Assembly: GCA_012295225.1 (NCBI GenBank)
Contig: WMKK01000005.1
Span: 803,404 to 867,403 of the forward strand
Origin: Ostreococcus mediterraneus
Taxonomy: Eukaryota; Chlorophyta; Mamiellophyceae; Mamiellales; Bathycoccaceae
Direction: 5' to 3'
DNA: 64,000 nucleotides
How positions within the stretch are numbered: position 1 is the first letter of the stretch; every line of letters starts with the position of its first letter. The notes under the pieces were generated by a model that did no database searches, had not been told where the DNA came from, and saw nothing but the letters and a program-made list of their open reading frames with translations. Of the stretch, positions 1 to 9,238 are shown piece by piece. A program made the translations under genes and the position numbers.

Positions 1-210
1 AGTATGTACGACCGGGTGTTGATAGGGTTTTGGTGGCGATAGTATGGATACCCGGGCGTTGATAGGGTTTTGGTGGCGCGAGTATGTACGACCGGGTGTT
101 GATAGGGTTTTGGTGGCGATAGTATGGATACCCGGGCGTTGGTAGGGTTTTGGTGGCGATAGTATGGATACCCGGGNGTTGATAGGGTTTTGGTGGCGAT
201 AGTATGGATG
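1..210. repeat. 40-bp minisatellite with telomere-like core
   Basis: Five consecutive units of exactly 40 bp (1-40, 41-80, 81-120, 121-160, 161-200), followed by the first ten bases of a sixth. Each unit is a variable half plus a near-constant half containing TAGGGTTTTGGTGGCG. The variable half has two versions: agtatgtacgaccgggtgtt (units 1 and 3) and agtatggatacccgggcgtt (units 2, 4 and 5). The order is A-B-A-B-B. The array is cut by the window start, so its true length is unknown. It ends about 90 bp before the ATG of the next gene. Base 177 is n. Confidence 0.95.
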
Positions 211-220
211 CGAGTCAACG

Positions 221-249
221 GACGACGACGACGACGACGACGACGACGA
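221..249. repeat. (GAC)n microsatellite
   Basis: An uninterrupted GAC tract between the minisatellite and the first gene, ending about 50 bp before its ATG at 298. Similar GAC/CGA/GTC tracts recur through the window, both near start codons and inside genes as poly-Asp runs. Confidence 0.85.
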
Positions 250-297
250 ATTCAATCAGCGCCACTGACGACCGCGCCGTCGACGCACGGTGGTGCG

Positions 298-1506
298 ATG
301 CGGTTGCGATGCGGCGAGTGCGATGCGACGTTCGCGACGTTAGCCGAGGCCAAGGCGCACGGCGCGAGCACGGGGCACGAGAACTTCGCCGCCGCGGACG
401 ACGACGGGCGCGTCGCGGGGACGCCCGATGACGACGCTGGTGCCGAGACGACGACGACGACGACGACGGGCGACGACACCGATGGGGCGCGCGCGATGGA
501 CACCGGGGATGATGTGAAGATGATCGAACCCAAGGTGCGCGAGGATTTATTGCTCGAGCTCACCGAGCTCATGGGTTTCGGGAGGCACAAGGCGATTCGG
601 GCGTTGCATTTTTCTGGGGCGGATTCGAGCGAACGCGCGATCGATTGGATTGAGCGACATGAAGAGGATGCGGATATAAATGAACCGTTATTGATTGAGG
701 ATCCTGAGCATGCGGCGAAAAAGGTGAAGACGGTGTCGAAATTGACTCCGGAAGAGGCGAAGAAGAAGGCGGATGAGTTGAGAAGAAACGCCGCGGCGCG
801 CAAGGCGGAACGATTATTGGAAGAGGCTGAGATGGAACGCTTACGTGAGCAAGAACGTATTCGTTCTGGGAAAGAGCTTCTCGCGGCGAAGAAGCTGGAG
901 GATGATTTGAGCTTGAAGCGCAACGCCGAGGCGCGCGCGGCTGAGAAGAAGGAGATGGACAAAGCTCGAGAAGCTATTCGCGTCAAGATTGAAGAGGATA
1001 GAAAAGAACGACGCCGTAAGCTCGGTTTACCCGAAGATCTCACGCCCGAAGAGCAAGAAGAAGAACGCAAACGCGAAGAAGAGCGTGCGAGAGCTGCGGC
1101 GGAAGAGTTGGCCAAGAAGGCAGCGAATGGTTTGTACGTCAAGCCCGTGTCAAAGCTTGAAAATTTACGCAAGCACTTGGTGGATATTAAAAAGGCATTC
1201 GCCGAGGACACCGACGCGGTGACTACGTGTTTCAACACGTTATTGGTATATCTCGGTAACGTCTCGCGTGCGCCTGATGAGGAAAAATTCCGTTCAATCA
1301 AGATGAGCAACGCGGCGTTTCAAAAGCGCGTCGCCGCCGTCGGCGGTGAAATCTATCTCATCGAGTTTGGTTTCAAAGAAACCACCGACGCTGACGGTGA
1401 AAAGCGTCTCGTGCTCGCGCGCGAAGATGTCGACCAAATCTTATTGAAAACTGCCGGCGAAGAGCTTCACGGGGCAATCAACAATCCATTCTTTGGTATG
1501 CTTTAA
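298..1506 (+). CDS. UBA and PUB domain protein with C2H2 finger
   Basis: Predicted 402 aa. The N-terminus has one C2H2-type zinc finger (CGEC ... H-x5-H, residues about 5-27). A UBA-like segment follows at about 80-125 (LLLELTELMGFGRHKAIRAL), ending in the typical W-I-x-x-H helix. A long charged coiled coil rich in Lys, Glu and Arg covers about 145-280. The C-terminus is a PUB/PUG domain (about 285-385, KLENLRKHLVDIKKAF). PUB domains bind the C-terminal tail of the p97/CDC48 ATPase and UBA domains bind ubiquitin, so an adaptor role in ubiquitin-dependent extraction is inferred. Plants have single-copy proteins of this C2H2-UBA-PUB layout. The frame is open upstream to 190, but that stretch is Arg-rich translation of the GAC repeat, so I start at the ATG at 298, just before the finger. 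Confidence 0.85.
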   Translation: MRLRCGECDATFATLAEAKAHGASTGHENFAAADDDGRVAGTPDDDAGAETTTTTTTGDDTDGARAMDTGDDVKMIEPKVREDLLLELTELMGFGRHKAIRALHFSGADSSERAIDWIERHEEDADINEPLLIEDPEHAAKKVKTVSKLTPEEAKKKADELRRNAAARKAERLLEEAEMERLREQERIRSGKELLAAKKLEDDLSLKRNAEARAAEKKEMDKAREAIRVKIEEDRKERRRKLGLPEDLTPEEQEEERKREEERARAAAEELAKKAANGLYVKPVSKLENLRKHLVDIKKAFAEDTDAVTTCFNTLLVYLGNVSRAPDEEKFRSIKMSNAAFQKRVAAVGGEIYLIEFGFKETTDADGEKRLVLAREDVDQILLKTAGEELHGAINNPFFGML

Positions 1507-1747
1507 AACGACGACGTTTTTGACGCCGTCGGGCGTTTAAAACGCGAGCGTTGAGATTGATGAGCCACTTATTGGTTCAACGCATTCAATGACGCACACA
1601 GAACGATTCAATCTCAAACGAAACGACGCATATGATACGTGTTTTCAACTTCGCTTGATGACTTATTAGCCTTTTAATCGACACATATCATTACGCCTAC
1701 CCGCTCCGCGGCGGCTCGACGACGCTTCACTTAGCGCCTCTCTCGGG

Positions 1748-2707
1748 ATGGCGCGCAAGAAGTCGGGCTCCAAGCGCCCGGCGAACGGCGCCCGTGCACA
1801 TTCACCGCAACGCGTGAGCGACGTCTCGAAGAGTGCAGAGGCGTCACAGCCGCCGATGACGCCGGTGGCGCGTTTGGATAGCTCTCCGCCGGCGTCCACC
1901 GAAGGGCGCGCGCGTTCGGAGAGCTCCGCGCCGGCGTCCACCACGGCGAGCGCGGTGAAAGTTGAACTCGCGATTCGCCCAGTGTACGTCATGGACGACG
2001 TCGAGGGCAACATGCGCATAGAAGTACTAGAAGAAGTCGTGAACGATTTGAAACTCGAGCTCGACGGCTATCGCGCGGCGACGCGAGAGCTGGCGATAGA
2101 TTTAGAAAAGAAGGAGCGCGCGCTGGAGGCGAGGGATAAAGAGCTCGCGCACGCCAACGGTCAAGGGCGCGAACGAGCCATCGCGCAAGCGACAGCGATG
2201 TTAGAGGCAAGACTCGAAAAAGCCGAGCGCGCCGTGGAGCGCGAGCGGGGCGATGGCGAAGCGGGACGCGCGGCTCTGGTCAAATTACGCGCGTTGGAAG
2301 CCGAACTCGAACGGCGCATGTTAGCCCAAGATGAATCGTTCGAGTTGAAGTGGAAAACACGCGTAGACGAGGCGCACGCGACGCAAGAGGCATTTAGAAT
2401 GAAATTAGCCGCGCTCGAGCAGCGGCTTCTCGAGGCGAGGATGGGCGAAGAGCACGCGAAAGATGAATTAGCGCGCGTCAAAGGCGAACTCGTCGTCGCT
2501 CGCGACGCGCTCCAAGCATCATCATCACGTCACGCGCCGATACCCGGCGTGAACGCGGTCGATGTCGTCGCACCGATCCCCCGCGTCGCGGACTCGACCG
2601 ACGCGACTGACGCGACTGCGCCGAAACGCCGCGGCGGCTTTTTTGCCTTTATCGCCGGATCCGATCGCGCCGAGCCCTACGCCGGACCCAAGCGCCTCAA
2701 CGCATAG
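1748..2707 (+). CDS. Coiled-coil protein of unknown function
   Basis: 319 aa from an ATG at 1748. Residues 1-75 are basic, then Ser/Pro/Ala-rich and probably disordered. From about 90 to 255 there is a long continuous coiled coil of Glu/Arg/Ala-rich heptads (LEEVVNDLKLELDGYRAATR and onward). The C-terminal 25 residues hold a short conserved-looking patch, RRGGFFAFIAGSD. I see no enzyme motif, signal peptide or membrane span. It may be a cytoskeletal or vesicle-tether type protein, but nothing here decides that. It lies tandem with the SET-domain gene, with about 165 bp between its stop and that gene's ATG. Confidence 0.7.
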   Translation: MARKKSGSKRPANGARAHSPQRVSDVSKSAEASQPPMTPVARLDSSPPASTEGRARSESSAPASTTASAVKVELAIRPVYVMDDVEGNMRIEVLEEVVNDLKLELDGYRAATRELAIDLEKKERALEARDKELAHANGQGRERAIAQATAMLEARLEKAERAVERERGDGEAGRAALVKLRALEAELERRMLAQDESFELKWKTRVDEAHATQEAFRMKLAALEQRLLEARMGEEHAKDELARVKGELVVARDALQASSSRHAPIPGVNAVDVVAPIPRVADSTDATDATAPKRRGGFFAFIAGSDRAEPYAGPKRLNA

Positions 2708-2871
2708 ACTTCATGCATTAGCACGTAGCGCGCATGTACACGCATAGATTTCATTGACATTTGGACGCGACAGCTACGGGACGCGCGTTTAAACATTTGA
2801 GCTCCACACTGCGCGCCTCGCCTCGCCTCACTCGCCGCGTCACCAGTCGCCGTGCACATCATCATCGCGAC

Positions 2872-5610
2872 ATGGACGCCGACGACGGTGTAGACGCTCG
2901 ACGCCGCGGTCGCAGCGCCACCGCGCGCGACGACCGCGTTGATGGCGGCGTTGATGTCGAGGCGAATGAAGTCGCTGACGACGTGACTGCTGCGCGCGTT
3001 GCGTCGCCGTTTGCATCGCATCAAGCGCGCATGGCGCACGTCAGGCGCGAACTCACGCGCCTGGCGAGCGAAGAACCGTACTATGACGCCAAAGTGTGGC
3101 GCCGAACGCCGTATGATGCGACACCGTATGAGATATTGGAGCCGAGCCGCGCGTACGTGTGCGCGCCAGACGTCGACGCGGAGGACGCGCGAGCGTTACT
3201 CGATCGTTTACGCACCAGTGTTGCGGATGGATGGACGGATTTCGTCGCCGTCGATGGGGCGAGTGCGAATGCCGTCACGTCGGGGGTGAAAGATGGTGCG
3301 CCGGTGGCGATGCAGCGCGTTGAGCCACTTTCGTTGACAATGGACGCGTTGGGCGAGCCGTTACGCGTCGGCGTAGATGTCGAAGAACGCCCGTTATGGG
3401 GCATAGATTGCTACACTCGCGAAGCGATTTTGTCGGCGATAAGTGTGATTGATTACTACGCCGGGGCGGAGAATCGTGCGAGGCGGGTGGAGTATTTGCA
3501 AAAGCGATTGTTGCCGACGTTGCACACGATGGGAGAGGATGGATGGGACATGGTCGCCGTCGCTCGAGCGGTACAGGCGAGTGCCGAGGCGGATGGCGAC
3601 GTGCACGCCGCGCGTGCGTCGCATGCGTTGGCGAAAGCGGTGGAGAGCATTGATGACGCGGGCGATGGGCAACCGAAGACGAAATCGCGATCGAGAAAGA
3701 AGGCGAAAGTGAATCCCAAGGATCGGGATGCGGCGGTGGACGTGCCGACGACGACATCGAGCGACGGTACGGAGGATGCGGTCAAGGTAGAAGACGCCGT
3801 GCCGGTCGATGTGGTGAATGTGGCGACAGATGATGCCGCGCTCATTCAGGCACCCGTGGATCCTCGAACGAACCGCGCGCATTTCAGAATTCATCCAAAA
3901 GGCACGGGTGTGGTGTGCGTCAACAAGAATGGTATCAAGGCGAGAACGTTTGTACACTACTATGCGGGCGAGATTTACTCACCTTGGCGCTGGTATGAGC
4001 GACAAGATGCGATTAAAAAGTGTTTTCCAAACATGGAGCTTCCGAGTTTCTTCAACATTACGCTTGAACGGCCAGAGAGCGACGAACGCGGCCGACACAC
4101 CATCTTCGTCGAAGGTATGCACAAGGGATCGTTTGCGTCCCGATTGTCGCACTCTTGCGAGCCGAACTGTCAAACTGTAACGTTCGCGAAGGATGGGAAA
4201 TTAGCGCTTGGGATGTTTACCACACGTGACATTGCGTATGGTGAAGAAATGACGTGGGATTACAGCTGCATTACAGAGAGCGCCGAAGAGTACCGAAACG
4301 CGTTTTGTTTGTGTTCTTCGCCAGGATGTCGTGGTTCGTTCTTGACGTACTCAGGGAGTGGCGCGTTCACGGCGGTGATGAAGAAGAAGCATGGATTCTT
4401 GCATCGTAACGCTATTCTTTTCAAGGCGTGTTCGTCCCCGGTGACGCAAGAGGATCGAGACGCTTTGTATTCGGCTGGCATTCGTGAATGCGCCCTCGAG
4501 AATTGTCCCGATTGGGTCGTGAAATGGGCCGTGTTGACGTTGGAGTACATCAAACTCGAAGAACGCGAACTGCCGCAAGCGTTGATAGATTTACCGTCCA
4601 CGAATCTCGGGGCGTACAATGAAATTGGCGCCAAGCACGAAACCATTGGCGTCATCGCGACGCGATTTACAAATTTAGTAGTCACGTTAGACAAAATTAG
4701 ACGCGTCTTGAGCGCTCCAGGTCAGCGCAGAGCGCCATTCTTCCGCATTCTTAGCGATGATGAAATCATCGACCATTTGTGGAGTGGGAACGATAGCATC
4801 TTCAATAGACTACTCGCAGCGCTTCTCGCATCGGAGGGCGCTCGAAAGCACGCCAAGGCTTCATCCAGCCGCGAAGGCGCGACGTCGACTGTCAGCCTAG
4901 TGGGTGCAGACGTAGCGACGAAAGAGTTACTCCAGCGCATGTACGCGTGTGGTGGTACAATTGAGCGTCGTCCGTCATCACCAGCAGAGGCGCGGGCGCG
5001 TCTGCTCAAGGTGAGTGAGGTACTTCGATTGAGCGGCGCCAAGCACGCGCGCGCCGCCGATTGCTTGTGGTTTTACGGAAACACCATCAATTGGTTCACG
5101 TACGAAAAATTTGAGTCGGTCATTTCAACTCCAGTGGACATTGCCGACGTCGCCGCAGAGTGCTCAGCGTCGTTGACGACGACGCGAAAGGTGCCTCAAA
5201 TGTTCCAAGGGAAGAAGGAGAACATGTTGCGGAAAAAGTACGGCACGATGTACGTGTGGGGACAACTCGTGACGTGGTTTAAGCAAACAATTTACTCACC
5301 CGATGCGTCGCTCAGCGCCGACCGACGGGGTACGCTGTCGCTTCCCGATCCCGAAAGCGCGTACGGAGGCGCAGGGGTGAAGTACGCCGCCCCCGAGCGT
5401 CGCGCGTTGTTGAAGCTCCTACGCAACGGCTTTGATGTCATGTGGCCGACGACGACGCCGTGGAGTTTTAAAAATCCCTCGAAATCGTACGGTTCGCCCA
5501 TGTTCGACGAAGCGCTGCGTCAAACGTACCCGAACGAGTACACTAGCTCCGCGAACGATGGCAAAACGCTCGCTGAGCTTCTCGACGAATTACAGAAGTT
5601 CATCGCGTGA
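2872..5610 (+). CDS. ATXR3: SET-domain histone methyltransferase, ATXR3/SDG2 type
   Basis: Predicted 912 aa from the ATG at 2872; an open stretch back to 2761 begins only with TTG. The SET domain covers about residues 338-475. It has the cofactor/substrate core SRLSHSCEPNCQTV (about 422-435), the catalytic-Tyr region TWDYSC, and a post-SET Cys cluster, CLCSSPGCRG. The C-terminal 400 residues align by eye with the ATXR3/SDG2 tail, including NLVVTLDKIRRVL and the DDEIIDHLWSG patch. In Arabidopsis this family performs bulk H3K4 trimethylation in the nucleus. The protein is much shorter than the land-plant enzyme, which has a long N-terminal extension. The N-terminal part has a basic Lys-rich segment at about 270-285 that could be a nuclear localisation signal. 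Confidence 0.85.
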   Translation: MDADDGVDARRRGRSATARDDRVDGGVDVEANEVADDVTAARVASPFASHQARMAHVRRELTRLASEEPYYDAKVWRRTPYDATPYEILEPSRAYVCAPDVDAEDARALLDRLRTSVADGWTDFVAVDGASANAVTSGVKDGAPVAMQRVEPLSLTMDALGEPLRVGVDVEERPLWGIDCYTREAILSAISVIDYYAGAENRARRVEYLQKRLLPTLHTMGEDGWDMVAVARAVQASAEADGDVHAARASHALAKAVESIDDAGDGQPKTKSRSRKKAKVNPKDRDAAVDVPTTTSSDGTEDAVKVEDAVPVDVVNVATDDAALIQAPVDPRTNRAHFRIHPKGTGVVCVNKNGIKARTFVHYYAGEIYSPWRWYERQDAIKKCFPNMELPSFFNITLERPESDERGRHTIFVEGMHKGSFASRLSHSCEPNCQTVTFAKDGKLALGMFTTRDIAYGEEMTWDYSCITESAEEYRNAFCLCSSPGCRGSFLTYSGSGAFTAVMKKKHGFLHRNAILFKACSSPVTQEDRDALYSAGIRECALENCPDWVVKWAVLTLEYIKLEERELPQALIDLPSTNLGAYNEIGAKHETIGVIATRFTNLVVTLDKIRRVLSAPGQRRAPFFRILSDDEIIDHLWSGNDSIFNRLLAALLASEGARKHAKASSSREGATSTVSLVGADVATKELLQRMYACGGTIERRPSSPAEARARLLKVSEVLRLSGAKHARAADCLWFYGNTINWFTYEKFESVISTPVDIADVAAECSASLTTTRKVPQMFQGKKENMLRKKYGTMYVWGQLVTWFKQTIYSPDASLSADRRGTLSLPDPESAYGGAGVKYAAPERRALLKLLRNGFDVMWPTTTPWSFKNPSKSYGSPMFDEALRQTYPNEYTSSANDGKTLAELLDELQKFIA

Positions 5611-5651
5611 ACCATTGTACACGACGACGCGCGTCTTCATTTCTCGACGCG

Positions 5652-6086
5652 ATGTCACCATCGAATCGTCGAAACCTCCTCATAGCCATAGATGGTTCAA
5701 AGTTTGAAATTGAAGAACTCATCAATCAAACCGTGCGGTGTGTGTACAGACCTGGCGATACCGTGTTTCTCTTACGTATACAAGGTCCCGGAACGTCGAC
5801 GTACGATGACCATTTATTGAAAATTGCGCACAAAACATGCGCACAGCATCAAGTGCCATGCGTCGAGATCCTCATTCACGCCGACAGTCTGAAAACTTCT
5901 CACGTCGTGGACACATGCATGCGTTACGCCGCGAGCATTCATGCGGCGCTGTTAATCATGGGGAAAAATGATACCCGAGGCGGCGAATCCAACGCCGCGG
6001 ATATCGCGCTGCGTCGACACGGGCCACCGTTGATGTGCGTCAACTTTGCCCCCGAGCTCACGCGCGCGCCGGATATCGATGCGTGA
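5652..6086 (+). CDS. Universal stress protein-like
   Basis: Predicted 144 aa. The fold signature is visible: an N-terminal strand NLLIAIDGSKFE, a helix-strand region ending in DTVFLLRI, a middle YDDHLLKIAHKTCAQHQVPCVEI, and a C-terminal IHAALLIMGKND ... GPPLMCVNF. This is the USP (adenine-nucleotide alpha-hydrolase-like) arrangement. The usual ATP-binding G-x2-G-x9-G(S/T) signature is not clearly present, so it may be a non-nucleotide-binding member. The ATG lies 41 bp after the stop of the SET gene. The frame is open upstream to 5607 but begins with GTG overlapping that stop codon. Confidence 0.75.
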   Translation: MSPSNRRNLLIAIDGSKFEIEELINQTVRCVYRPGDTVFLLRIQGPGTSTYDDHLLKIAHKTCAQHQVPCVEILIHADSLKTSHVVDTCMRYAASIHAALLIMGKNDTRGGESNAADIALRRHGPPLMCVNFAPELTRAPDIDA

Positions 6087-6237
6087 CGCATCGAGTGAAG
6101 TGGTTTGGCGCCGTTAATGCGCGTCACGCGATGACGGCCACCGTGCGCGATGCGAATTTCGGATGCGGGACAGAGGCGAGCCAAACGCGCGACGCGACGG
6201 CTCAAGACGTCATTGCGCGACGCACGCGTCGACGAGT

Positions 6238-7125
6238 ATGACGTTTACTTTTTATCCACGCCGCACATCGCAAAGCGGTGAAGCGATGACCGTCGAGGAC
6301 GCGGATGTGCTCATCGCGCCGGTGTCGGGAGCGTGCGGGAACGTTGGTCAACTGGCGTGCGACGCGTTGGCGTTGAACTGGAACTTGACGCGCGTCGGGA
6401 CGTGTGATTTCGAACACCTGTCCCCGGTCGTCGGTCGCGATGCGTTATTTGATGATACCGCCACGAGCGTTGGTTCTCACGCACGCGCACCGAGCGGATC
6501 GCTGGCGTGCGCGTTTGAGGTGTATAGCGGCGTGACGCGCGCGAGCGACGGCGCGGAGAAACGCGTCGTCGTTGTACAAATTAGAAGCGATGCGTGCGTT
6601 GGCGCTCGCCGCGCATTCGTAGACGAATACTCAGACTTTTTGTTGACGTTTGCTAACGCGAAGCGCGTGGTGTTAGTTTCTGCGTTGCCCGCAAGTGTGG
6701 GTGAAGCCGAGGCGCAGATTGGCGGGACAAAGTGGCGCGCCGCGCGAGGCGACGATGAATTCCTTCGCGCGTGCGCCGCCGTCGATCTCACCGCGCTCGA
6801 GTCCAACGTGTGCTTGCCCGATGACGTCATGCACGCCAGCGTTGACCCGCACTGGGCGCTCATGGATGTGCTCGATGCGAAAGATGTCGCGCAAAAGGTT
6901 GGATGTTTGGTGGCGGTGTGTAGCGAAGGCGACAACAGCGCGGATGGCGCCGGCATGGCGCTCGCCGTCGCGCGCGCGTGCGACATCGTCGTGGACGACG
7001 CGTCGATGGATGCGAGCGCGATCGGTGGTGACGAGCCGGTGACGTACATTGGGCCGTGGCGCGTGCCCCGGTCGTGGAGCGTCGCGTTTGGGACTCGAGC
7101 CATGCGTCGCGAAATGTTTGCGTAA
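6238..7125 (+). CDS. PSMG2: Proteasome assembly chaperone 2 (PAC2)
   Basis: Predicted 295 aa. The N-terminus has the family hallmark ADVLIAPVSGACGNVGQLAC (residues about 21-40), followed by HLSPVVGRDALF. PAC2 pairs with PAC1 and scaffolds the alpha ring of the 20S proteasome. The mid region KRVVLVSALPAS and the later GCLVAVCSEGDNSADG fit the PAC2 hydrophobic core. An in-frame ATG at 6163 exists, but the added residues are basic and of low similarity, and the family normally starts about 15-20 residues before the GNVGQLA motif, so 6238 is preferred. It is convergent with the Nudix gene, with 21 bp between their stops. Confidence 0.85.
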   Translation: MTFTFYPRRTSQSGEAMTVEDADVLIAPVSGACGNVGQLACDALALNWNLTRVGTCDFEHLSPVVGRDALFDDTATSVGSHARAPSGSLACAFEVYSGVTRASDGAEKRVVVVQIRSDACVGARRAFVDEYSDFLLTFANAKRVVLVSALPASVGEAEAQIGGTKWRAARGDDEFLRACAAVDLTALESNVCLPDDVMHASVDPHWALMDVLDAKDVAQKVGCLVAVCSEGDNSADGAGMALAVARACDIVVDDASMDASAIGGDEPVTYIGPWRVPRSWSVAFGTRAMRREMFA

Positions 7126-7146
7126 AACGATACAATTTCATCGATA

Positions 7147-8166
7147 TTAGTCGTTAGCTAAGCGCAGAGACTGCACGAGTTGGATATACCCCGCCTCGTC
7201 TGGGGTTAAATACCCGTGTCTCACGCAAAAGTCAATAATTACCAAGCAGCAATTTGGTTTAAAATCCTCCGTCGTCGCCATGCGTTCGATGACGTCGGCG
7301 ACGGCGAAACGCTCAAAACTCTCCACTTCGCCGTCATCTGGTACGGGCACGAAATCCTCAGGCAGCTCTAAATCATAGCAAAACAACACGTCTCGCTTGC
7401 AACACCCGTTATAATTCATGGCGTAGCTCACCACGCCCACAGGTTTGGCTTGTTTCGCCAACCATTCCGGTACGCTCGCCTCTTCGCCACACTCCTTCAC
7501 GACGCAGACGCTCGGCGCCATGCCATCAGGCAACCCACCGGCGACGAGATGATCGAGCTTTCCAGGAAAGGTTTGTTTATCTTTAGCGCGCTTTGCAACC
7601 CAAAGCTCGCGCTCACCATTGGCTAACGTCACGAATCCATTCACGTGCACGCCGAAGGCCCGAACGCCGAGCAACGACGCCGCCGCCCGTTCGACGCGTA
7701 ACAACGGCTCACGCCCATACCCCATCGTACACGGGAAGATTTCATCGCGCCAGCCAGTGATGACGCCATCGTCATGCAGTTTTCGCAACCCCGGCGCGAT
7801 GGCAGCCGATCGCGCGTCGGGAGTCGTCAAGGATGCCGACGTCCGCACCGCGCCGTCGCTCGAGCGCTCGAGCGCGTCCGACCCGCATGCGGCGACTAAC
7901 GCGTCCGCGAACCACGGCTGAAGCGCTCCAACGGCGTGACCGTCGACAATAAATGGTACGTACGACGCGTAGTCCGCAGCGGTGATGGTGTTGCACGCAT
8001 CGACGCGCGCTTGAAGGCGCTCGGGTGTGGATAAAGTCGCGACGGCGCCGGCGCTCGCCCGGGACATGATTCGTGACGCGCGCGAGACGCGCGGCGACGA
8101 CGACGACGGTGAGGGTGACGAAGACGGTAGCGACGACGACAGCGCGCGTGCGAGGTGACGACTCAT
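7147..8166 (-). CDS. Nudix hydrolase, NUDT20/24 type (plastid-targeted)
   Basis: 339 aa. Residues 1-45 are Ser/Arg/Ala-rich and lack acidic residues, like a plastid or mitochondrial transit peptide. After a DUF4743-type N-terminal region, the Nudix fold runs from about 170. It holds a Nudix box GGLPDGMAPSVCVVKECGEEA, close to the consensus Gx5Ex7REUxEExGU but with the first Glu replaced and KECGEEA for REUxEEU. This subfamily, annotated in plants as Nudix 20 and 24 and in fungi as thiamine pyrophosphokinase-related, is reported to hydrolyse damaged thiamine diphosphates. That substrate is inferred only from family resemblance. Confidence 0.85.
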   Translation of the reverse strand: MSRHLARALSSSLPSSSPSPSSSSPRVSRASRIMSRASAGAVATLSTPERLQARVDACNTITAADYASYVPFIVDGHAVGALQPWFADALVAACGSDALERSSDGAVRTSASLTTPDARSAAIAPGLRKLHDDGVITGWRDEIFPCTMGYGREPLLRVERAAASLLGVRAFGVHVNGFVTLANGERELWVAKRAKDKQTFPGKLDHLVAGGLPDGMAPSVCVVKECGEEASVPEWLAKQAKPVGVVSYAMNYNGCCKRDVLFCYDLELPEDFVPVPDDGEVESFERFAVADVIERMATTEDFKPNCCLVIIDFCVRHGYLTPDEAGYIQLVQSLRLAND

Positions 8167-8298
8167 ATATACGCCGCGTCGCGTTATACAGACCGCGAGA
8201 CTCGCGTCGCGTCCGTCTAAAGCTTTGACTTTTTGACTACAACTACGCCGTACATCATCGCTACTATTACTACATCATCGCACCGCCCAAGCCCGTCG

Positions 8299-8320
8299 TC
8301 ACGCACCCTTTTCCCTCGCT

Positions 8321-8368
<48 letters not shown>

Positions 8369-8922
8369 ATCGCGAGCGCGCGATCGATACAAAATCCAAA
8401 CACGGGTCCGACGACGCCTCGCGCCACGCGTTCGCACCCCACCGCGCTCACCAACGTCCACGGCACGACCGCCACCACGCCACCCTCCATCTCTACCCCG
8501 TACGGAAACGACAGCCACGCACCTAGCGGCCACACCACGCGCCGCGGAAGCGTAAACACCGGCAAGGAACCGCGCGTAACGCACGCCCACGCGCCCGCGC
8601 ACGCCTTGGCCGCCGACAACCAGTGCGCGCACTTCAACGCCCACCGCGCGCGCGGCGTGCGCGCGCGCTCGAGCGCAGCCATCTTATCCTCGAGCGCATC
8701 CATGCGCTTCCGCACGCCCGCGGCGTCCGCGGCGTCGCCGAGTTCGCGCGCTAACGACCGCCGACGCTCGATGATGTCGCGCTGTAAATCCTTAATCGCG
8801 CGCGTATCGCACGCGCGTTCGAGCGCCACCTTGGCGAGTTCGATGACGAGGAACACCAGGGCGATGGCGATGCCGAATGCGCCGGGCGCCGAGGGCGACG
8901 GCGACGGCGCCGAGGGCGACAT
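8299..8922 (-). CDS. GET1: GET1/WRB-like receptor for tail-anchored proteins
   Basis: 207 aa. The layout is that of GET1/WRB: a short lumenal N-terminus, TM1 at about 15-33 (GIAIALVFLVIELAKVAL), a charged cytosolic coiled coil at about 40-90 (KDLQRDIIERRR ... MDALEDKMAALE), then two further hydrophobic stretches at about 98-120 and 148-182. The motif VVWPLGAWLSFP resembles the W-P-x-x-W-L-x-F-P signature of the family. GET1 with GET2/CAML recruits the TRC40/GET3 ATPase at the ER. The C-terminus ends with an alternating Arg-Thr tail encoded by a cctcgt hexamer repeat, which looks like a repeat expansion of the reading frame and not part of the family. Confidence 0.75.
8331..8369. repeat. Hexanucleotide (cctcgt)n repeat in coding sequence
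   Basis: About six perfect copies of cctcgt. On the minus strand they encode the Arg-Thr tail of the GET1-like protein. The six-base period keeps frame, so length variation would lengthen or shorten the basic tail without truncating the protein. Confidence 0.9.
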
Positions 8923-9238
8923 CGGTGATGATTCAGTAGGCTTTGGACTGCGTCGGTGAATGGTGACGCCCGGTCGTCACTCCTCGCCTCCTCGCGGTCG
9001 CGGTCGCGGTCGATATATATATATAGGTGTACACGTACGAGTACGAGTATATATTTATCATCGTATAGGCGACGTGTAGAGCGCTCGTCGTCGTCGCGTC
9101 GTCGTGGTTCGGGTGCGCATTGACTGCCGTCCAAAAGACGCCAACACCAAACTGATTGATTGATTCTTTGCGCCTCATACGCGTCGTCAAACAATCCGTC
9201 GTCGACGAATATTGGTACGAACACCATAGATACGATAG
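8923..9238. promoter_or_regulatory. Divergent intergenic region, GET1-like / K+ channel
   Basis: 316 bp between two head-to-head start codons. It contains a short tandem of gcggtc, an alternating ta tract (about 9013-9025), an adjoining gtacgagtacgagtatatat segment, and gtc microsatellite stretches. It presumably holds both promoters. I see no additional gene. Confidence 0.5.

Noticed and set aside
1-210. Left edge as a true telomere
   Set aside because: A left chromosome end should show CCCTAAA on this strand; here the TAGGGTTT-like core is in the other orientation and inside a 40-bp unit.
252-1310. 352-codon minus-strand open frame opposite the UBA/PUB gene
   Set aside because: Ser-rich antisense shadow of a strongly charged coding region; no family resemblance.
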